From assembly GCA_028284415.1 (NCBI GenBank), contig JANQRU010000001.1:1-64000 (forward strand): a stretch of DNA of 64,000 bases, in the 5' to 3' direction. The notes under the pieces are model-generated. The model was not told where the DNA came from and made no database searches. It worked only from the letters and a program-made list of their open reading frames with translations. This stretch comes from Pyrinomonadaceae bacterium (lineage in GTDB: Bacteria; Acidobacteriota; Blastocatellia; Pyrinomonadales; Pyrinomonadaceae). Of this stretch, positions 59,365 through 64,000 are shown piece after piece. Position 1 is the stretch's first letter. Each line of letters begins with the position of its first letter. Made by a program: the position numbers and the translations under genes.

Positions 59365-60732
59365 ATGAACCCAGAGATTGCACGCGAGCAGTATTTAGAG
59401 AAACCATTACCTTCGAGTGAAGAAAGCGAGCGTGTGATTTTGGGTGCGATTTTGTTGGATAATACTTTGATATCTCAAGCTGTCGAACTTCTCAGACACG
59501 AAGATTTTTATTCCCCAAGACATCGTCGCATATTCAAAGCGATGACTTTGCTTTTTGAAAAAAGTGAAAGAATAGATCCTATTTTAATAGGTGAAGAGTT
59601 AAAAAAAGAAGGGCAACTTGAATCAATTGGTGGAATTGCGGCGATTACAAATTTAACTTACGGCTTACCTCATTTTTCGAACATTCAAGATTACGCAAAA
59701 GTAGTTAGAGACAAATCAATTGTTAGAAATCTTATAAAGGTTTGTAATCAAATAACCAGTGAAGCATTAGCAGAAGAGGATGATGCTCAAGAAATTCTCG
59801 ATCATGCTGAGCAAATGATTTTCGCATTAGCAGAAGAGAAAAACAGGCAGGGTTTTGCTCACGTTAAACCTGTCGCTGAGGACGTCTTAGAAAAAGTCCA
59901 AGAATTTGCTAAGAGAGAAACTCACGCACTGACTGGTTTGGCTACGGGGTTTCGTGACCTGGATCAAATGACATCCGGATTACAGCCAGCTGATTTGATA
60001 ATACTTGCTGCTCGACCTTCAATGGGGAAAACAGCACTATGTTTAACACTTGCTCAAAATTCAGCAATTCAAGAAGGTGCAACAATTGCTCTTTTCTCAC
60101 TTGAGATGTCGAAAGAACAACTAGTAATGCGTATGTTAAGTTCAGAGGCAAGAGTTGATGCGCACAGATTTAGAACGGGATATTTATCCAGGGAAGAATG
60201 GGGAAGGCTAGCCGAATCAATTGGAACTTTATCAGAAACAAACATTTACATTGACGACACACCTGGGATTTCCGTATTAGAAATGCGTGCCAAAACCCGC
60301 AGGCTTGTAGCTGAACAAAAGAAATTAGATTTGATAATCGTTGATTATTTACAACTTATGTCAGGTTCAAGGCGTACAGAATCACGTCAACAAGAGGTTT
60401 CTCAAATTTCGAGGGAACTGAAAGGATTAGCTAAAGAATTAAATGTCCCATTAATAGCTCTTTCGCAATTATCAAGGGCACCGGAAGCAAGGAATCCACC
60501 AAAGCCTATGCTTTCAGATTTAAGGGAATCGGGAAGTATTGAGCAAGATGCTGATGTTGTGGCATTTATTTACCGTGAAGAATATTATGCTAAAGACCCT
60601 GAAAGTTTAGAAGATGATAAGCGAAATGTCGCCGAAATTTTGATTGCTAAACAAAGGAATGGTCCTACAGGAAACGTAAAACTAGCGTTCTTAAAAGAAT
60701 TCACGAGGTTCGAAAATTATTTTGGAGAATAG
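59365..60732 (+). CDS. dnaB: replicative DNA helicase DnaB
   Basis: 455 aa. N-terminal primase-binding helical domain (ESERVILGAILLDNTLISQA), linker, then the RecA-like domain with Walker A ARPSMGKTAL, LFSLEMSKEQLVMRML, IIVDYLQLM (Walker B) and SQLSRAPEARNPPKP. Hexameric helicase at the fork. No intein. Normal length and place after rplI. Confidence 0.97.
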   Translation: MNPEIAREQYLEKPLPSSEESERVILGAILLDNTLISQAVELLRHEDFYSPRHRRIFKAMTLLFEKSERIDPILIGEELKKEGQLESIGGIAAITNLTYGLPHFSNIQDYAKVVRDKSIVRNLIKVCNQITSEALAEEDDAQEILDHAEQMIFALAEEKNRQGFAHVKPVAEDVLEKVQEFAKRETHALTGLATGFRDLDQMTSGLQPADLIILAARPSMGKTALCLTLAQNSAIQEGATIALFSLEMSKEQLVMRMLSSEARVDAHRFRTGYLSREEWGRLAESIGTLSETNIYIDDTPGISVLEMRAKTRRLVAEQKKLDLIIVDYLQLMSGSRRTESRQQEVSQISRELKGLAKELNVPLIALSQLSRAPEARNPPKPMLSDLRESGSIEQDADVVAFIYREEYYAKDPESLEDDKRNVAEILIAKQRNGPTGNVKLAFLKEFTRFENYFGE

Positions 60733-60733
60733 A

Positions 60734-61258
60734 ATGAGTGACGACTTAAGATTTCCGATCGGTAGATTTAATTCTGATATTGAGGTAACTGAAAATCTCT
60801 TAAAAAGTTTTATTAAAACGATCGAAAAATTGCCCGATGAGATATCTAATGCTGTCAAAGACCTAAATGATGAACAATTAGATACTGAGTACCGACCAGA
60901 TGGTTGGACTGTAAGACAGGTAGTTCATCATGTTGCTGATAGTCATCTAAATTCATATTGCCGATTTAAATTAGCTCTAACTGAAGAAAATCCAACAATA
61001 AGAGCTTATTACGAAGATCGCTGGGCAGAACTACCCGATAATGAAATGCCAATAGACGTTTCAATAAATATAATTGATGGAGTACATTTGCGTTGGTCGA
61101 AAATACTTAATTCTATGAGTAATGAGGATTTTAGGAGAACATTGGTACATCCTGAGTCGGGAAACTGGACTTTAGATAAATTTTTAGGTTTATATGACTG
61201 GCACTCAAAACACCATACTGCACACATTACAACTTTGAGAGAAAGAAAAGGCTGGTAA
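60734..61258 (+). CDS. YfiT/DinB-family metal-dependent hydrolase or thiol transferase
   Basis: 174 aa from ATG 60734 (GGAGAAT overlaps the dnaB stop; upstream TTG 60722 lies inside dnaB). YPDGWTVRQVVHHVADSHLNSY-type start (here RPDGWTVRQVVHHVADSHLN) with the first His, and WHSKHHTAHITTLRERKGW at the end with the other metal His, as in YfiT/BstA. BstA members transfer bacillithiol; the substrate in this organism is unknown. One base separates it from the dnaB stop. Confidence 0.88.
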   Translation: MSDDLRFPIGRFNSDIEVTENLLKSFIKTIEKLPDEISNAVKDLNDEQLDTEYRPDGWTVRQVVHHVADSHLNSYCRFKLALTEENPTIRAYYEDRWAELPDNEMPIDVSINIIDGVHLRWSKILNSMSNEDFRRTLVHPESGNWTLDKFLGLYDWHSKHHTAHITTLRERKGW

Positions 61259-61281
61259 GAAATTAAATTTGGTAAATTGAA

Positions 61282-61316
61282 GGATAGACAAAGAAATTGT
61301 CTATCCATTCTTTTTT
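61282..61316 (+). terminator. intrinsic terminator after the YfiT gene
   Basis: GGATAGACAA-AGAAA-TTGTCTATCC followed by ATTCTTTTTT. It ends just before alr, so the longer in-frame extension of alr upstream is not translated. Confidence 0.85.
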
Positions 61317-61324
61317 GTGAGTTT

Positions 61325-62467
61325 ATGAATTCAGTAAGCAATAATCGTCCTACATGGGCTGAAATTAATTTAGAAAATTTGGCTTTTAATTTTCATTCGG
61401 TAAAAAGTTTTGTAGGTAAAGACATTAAATATATGGCAGTTGTCAAAGCTGATGCGTACGGGCATGGTGCTGTCGAATGTGCAAAAAAGTTGGAAAAAGA
61501 AGATATTGACTGGTTTGGTGTTGCTTTGCCAAAAGAAGGGGTTGAACTTAGAAATAGTGGGATTACCAAGAGAATTCTGTGCTTAGGTAGTTTTTGGGCT
61601 GGTCAGGAAAGCTTATTGTTAAATAATCATCTAACTCCAGTTATTTATAGGATAGAACAGGCTAAATTATTTAACGAAGCAGCGAGAAAAAAAGGTTTAA
61701 GAGCTGAGATACATGTAAAAATTGATACAGGCATGGGACGAATTGGAGTTCGCTTTGATGAAATAAAAAAATTCGTTAAGGAACTTAAACAGTTTGAAAA
61801 TTTACATGTGGAAGGATTGATGACCCACTTTGCATCTGCCGATAATTTAGATGAAAACGATTTTACAAATCTTCAGATCAAGAGGTTCAAAGAAGCACTA
61901 AGTATTTTTGAAGAAAATGATTTCAAACCAATTTACAAAGATTTGGCAAATTCGCCGGCAAGTGTTGGGCATCCGGAATCGCACGGTAACTTGGTTAGAT
62001 TGGGGGGTATTTTGTATGGTTTGGGCGATGATATATTGCCAAAAGGAATTAAATTGCCCGAAATAAAGCCTCTATTAAGTCTTTACACGAAAATTGCTCA
62101 TCTAAAGAAAGTCCCAAAAGATGAGACAATCGGATATGGGAGAACCTACAAAACTCAAAAAGATTCGATAATTGCAACAATACCAATCGGTTATCAAGAT
62201 GGTTACTCAAGAGGGCTTTCAAATAAAGGCAAAGTCATTATAAATGGAAAACTTGCTCCAATTGTTGGAAGAATTTCTATGGATTGGACAATCATTGATG
62301 TTACAGAAATTCAGAATGTAAATGTTGATGATAAAGTTACATTGATCGGACAAGAGAAAAACTTGGAAATTAAAAGTGTAGATTTAGCAAAGATTACTAA
62401 TACTATTTCGTATGAAATTACTTGTGGTATAAACCAACGGGTTGAAAAAATATATGTTGGAAGCTAA
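61325..62467 (+). CDS. alr: alanine racemase
   Basis: 380 aa from ATG 61325 (a longer frame from 61277 would run through the terminator hairpin). RPTWAEINLENLAFN opening, PLP lysine in VVKADAYGHGA, DTGMGRIGVRFDE, SPASVGHPESHGNLVRLGG, and catalytic Tyr in IGYGRTYKT, VGRISMDWTIIDVT. Makes D-alanine for peptidoglycan. The acyltransferase gene overlaps its end. Confidence 0.95.
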   Translation: MNSVSNNRPTWAEINLENLAFNFHSVKSFVGKDIKYMAVVKADAYGHGAVECAKKLEKEDIDWFGVALPKEGVELRNSGITKRILCLGSFWAGQESLLLNNHLTPVIYRIEQAKLFNEAARKKGLRAEIHVKIDTGMGRIGVRFDEIKKFVKELKQFENLHVEGLMTHFASADNLDENDFTNLQIKRFKEALSIFEENDFKPIYKDLANSPASVGHPESHGNLVRLGGILYGLGDDILPKGIKLPEIKPLLSLYTKIAHLKKVPKDETIGYGRTYKTQKDSIIATIPIGYQDGYSRGLSNKGKVIINGKLAPIVGRISMDWTIIDVTEIQNVNVDDKVTLIGQEKNLEIKSVDLAKITNTISYEITCGINQRVEKIYVGS

Positions 62468-63131
62468 TAAAAAAGCTTGGTTTGATAAGATTTTTTATAT
62501 TTATAATAAAAATTTACTCAGACGGCGTTTTAATTCTTTTTTGGTTTCCGGGATAGAAAATTTAAGTCAGAGAAATAAAGAAATTCCAACTCTTATTTAT
62601 TCTAATCATTCGAGTTGGTGGGATGGTTTAGTTCTTTATCATATAGGAAAACAAATAAATCTAGATCATTATGTAATGATGGAAGAAAAGCAGTTGGTTA
62701 ATCTTCCGCTGTTTAGAAAATTAGGAGCATTCTCTGTAGTTCGTGAAAACCCAAGAGAAGCTATAAAAAGCATAAATTACACTGTCAAGATACTAAAAGA
62801 AAAATCTGATCGAGCAGTTTGGATATTCCCCCAAGGTGAAATCCAACCTAACGACACAAGACCGATTAATTTTTTCAATGGTTTAACAAAGATAATCAGT
62901 AAGCTGGAAACTGCCCAAGTAATTTGTGCAGCAATGAGATTTGAATTTTTGGGTGAGTACAAACCAAATATCTTTGTAAAATTTACGAAACCGGAATTGA
63001 TTGAAGACTTAAAGAAGAACGAAGCCAGAGTATTAACAAACAAATTTTCTAAAAAGTTAGCTGGTAATTTAGATTCAATAAAGAAGCAGATTTTGAATCA
63101 AAATCATTCAGAATTTAGCAATATAATTTAA
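62454..63131 (+). CDS. PlsC-like acyltransferase
   Basis: 225 aa from ATG 62454 (TTG 62442 is an alternative; both overlap the alr end by 14-26 bp, so translation is coupled). YSNHSSWWDGLVLYHI is the NHxxxxD motif, and WIFPQGEIQP the FPxG motif of the PlsC family; MEEKQLVNLPLFRKLGAFSV gives another motif. It probably acylates lysophospholipid or a glycerol phosphate at the membrane. It resembles the short 'NHSSWWD' branch found in glycolipid or carotenoid-linked loci. Substrate open. Confidence 0.88.
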   Translation: MLEANKKAWFDKIFYIYNKNLLRRRFNSFLVSGIENLSQRNKEIPTLIYSNHSSWWDGLVLYHIGKQINLDHYVMMEEKQLVNLPLFRKLGAFSVVRENPREAIKSINYTVKILKEKSDRAVWIFPQGEIQPNDTRPINFFNGLTKIISKLETAQVICAAMRFEFLGEYKPNIFVKFTKPELIEDLKKNEARVLTNKFSKKLAGNLDSIKKQILNQNHSEFSNII

Positions 63132-63142
63132 TAAATTAGTAA

Positions 63143-63844
63143 ATGTCTTTCCCTAAATCATCATCCATCGAAATGCCAATCTTACAAGAGCTTACAGCAA
63201 TTGGTGGCTCAGATGATGTGCGGTTTTTGTATGAAAGATTAACAGCTTATTTTCCGCAACTAACAATTCAAGAGATTAGAAAAATTCAGACCAACAAACT
63301 ACCAAATTGGAAAAAACACGTTCAAAAAGCAGGAAGAGAACTTGATGACAAAGGTTTAATTACTCGTCAAAGAGGTTTTTGGAAAATAACTGAAAAAGGT
63401 CAGAAACTTGTAGAAGAAGAAACTTCGGGATTTGAGATTAGCTCAGAGAATGAAAAGCAATTATCCCACAAAGATATTCAGAATTTATTAATCGAGATTG
63501 GTAATATCCTGGGTTTTTATACTGAAATGGAATTTGAATTTTACGATGTAGTTTGGCGTGAAGTTCCGCAAGCAGCACGTTTATCCCACGTTTTTGAAGT
63601 TCAAAGCAAAGGAAACATTGATTCAGCTTTTGCGAAGTTGAAGCGTGCCTATGAAGCTCAACGCTCAAAGATTTTTTTAGTCATTTCCAGCGAGAGAGAT
63701 TTTAACCGAGCAAAAAAATCACTCGCTCAAGAATTTCAAGAAATAAACAATGAAATTACGCTCATTACTTTTGCTCAAGTTCAAAAAGTCCACCAAAATA
63801 CCACAAATATTAAAGATATTCTCTCAAAACTAATCGAAAGTTAA
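63143..63844 (+). CDS. winged-helix protein with possible nuclease domain
   Basis: 233 aa. Residues ~10-85 form a winged-helix domain (MPILQELTAIGGSDDVRFLYER; GRELDDKGLITRQRGFWKIT), like the N-domain of Mrr-type restriction proteins. After a linker, FYDVVWREVP (Asp), HVFEVQSKG (Glu-x-Gln-x-Lys-like) and KIFLVISSERDF follow the order of a PD-(D/E)xK nuclease core, although the metal motif is not canonical. Twelve bases after the acyltransferase, 41 before mutS. Could be a repair or defence nuclease, or a regulator. Confidence 0.7.
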   Translation: MSFPKSSSIEMPILQELTAIGGSDDVRFLYERLTAYFPQLTIQEIRKIQTNKLPNWKKHVQKAGRELDDKGLITRQRGFWKITEKGQKLVEEETSGFEISSENEKQLSHKDIQNLLIEIGNILGFYTEMEFEFYDVVWREVPQAARLSHVFEVQSKGNIDSAFAKLKRAYEAQRSKIFLVISSERDFNRAKKSLAQEFQEINNEITLITFAQVQKVHQNTTNIKDILSKLIES

Positions 63845-63885
63845 GATTTTCTTCATAATAGGTTAAAATTAGTGAAATAATAATT

Positions 63886-64000
63886 ATGAAGAATGCAACG
63901 CCGATTCGTCGGCAGTATTTAGAAATTAAAGATAAGCATAAAGACTCAATTTTGCTTTTTCGTTTAGGTGACTTTTACGAAGCATTTGATGATGACGCTA
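63886..64000 (+). CDS. mutS: DNA mismatch repair protein MutS (5' part)
   Basis: The first 38 codons run off the window end. [20 protein letters not shown] followed by [10 protein letters not shown] is the conserved MutS N-terminal mismatch-recognition domain (Phe-x-Glu motif GDFYEAF includes the mismatch-probing Phe). The rest lies outside. No Shine-Dalgarno is obvious. Confidence 0.9.
   Translation, partial: MKNATPIRRQYLEIKDKHKDSILLFRLGDFYEAFDDDA

Noticed and set aside
61277-61324. Longer alr start
   Set aside because: Its codons run through the terminator of the previous gene; ATG 61325 begins at the conserved family start.
1-64000. CRISPR arrays, insertion sequences, prophage or integrase genes
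   Set aside because: No regularly spaced repeats, transposase or phage proteins were seen on either strand.

Overview
The window is AT-rich, densely coded bacterial DNA from a Gram-negative organism. Outer-membrane functions are present: a TonB-dependent receptor, a Wza-type export protein, a BamD-like protein and a DUF2490-type barrel. The block fmt-rsmB-PASTA-rpe-bamD and the block ispE-tRNA-Gln-prs-rplY-pth-rpsF-rpsR-rplI-dnaB, together with a TonB receptor carrying an N-terminal carboxypeptidase-regulatory-like domain and many secreted S9, S10 and M28 peptidases and amidohydrolases, fit Acidobacteriota best, perhaps a low-GC Blastocatellia-like lineage. That assignment is inference from gene content only.

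Layout. 1-5.7 kb: a PqqD/Cys-rich fusion protein, a glycolipid glycosyltransferase, an EamA exporter, a MoaB protein, a tandem pair of M28 peptidases and a 42-residue membrane mini-protein. 5.7-15 kb (mostly minus strand): an S10 peptidase, a tandem amidohydrolase pair of which one has lost its metal ligands, an orphan histidine kinase, an outer-membrane barrel and two membrane proteins. 15-25 kb: an SDR, a class II phosphodiesterase-like MBL enzyme, a secretion/matrix cluster (TPR membrane protein, zinc ribbon, polysaccharide export protein, matrixin protease), an unannotated GC-rich structured small RNA, then purD, yhhQ and a DHS-like orphan. 25-32 kb: a heme/iron uptake regulon headed by a good Fur box (small Cys protein, TonB receptor, binding protein, permease, ATPase, HmuS-like protein).

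32-37 kb: an S9 peptidase whose C-terminal domain also exists as a separate secreted protein next door, YraN, a sorbosone-dehydrogenase-like propeller and a CAP protein. 37.8-40.7 kb: the most unusual locus, a TIGR04222-like membrane protein ending in a Gly/Cys tail, an MNIO (DUF692) enzyme, a GlcG/HbpS-like protein and a helical partner protein. I read it as a membrane-anchored system in which the MNIO enzyme oxidatively modifies cysteines of the tail. 40.7-54.4 kb: def, pruA, alkaline phosphatase, fmt, rsmB, PASTA, rpe, BamD-like and TPR proteins, then a CAP protein under a c-di-GMP-I-type riboswitch whose closing helix covers the ribosome binding site. 54.4-64 kb: ispE, tRNA-Gln, prs, translation and replication genes, alr, an acyltransferase, a possible nuclease and the start of mutS.

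No rRNA, CRISPR array, insertion sequence or prophage was seen. Intrinsic terminators are abundant and mark most transcription units.
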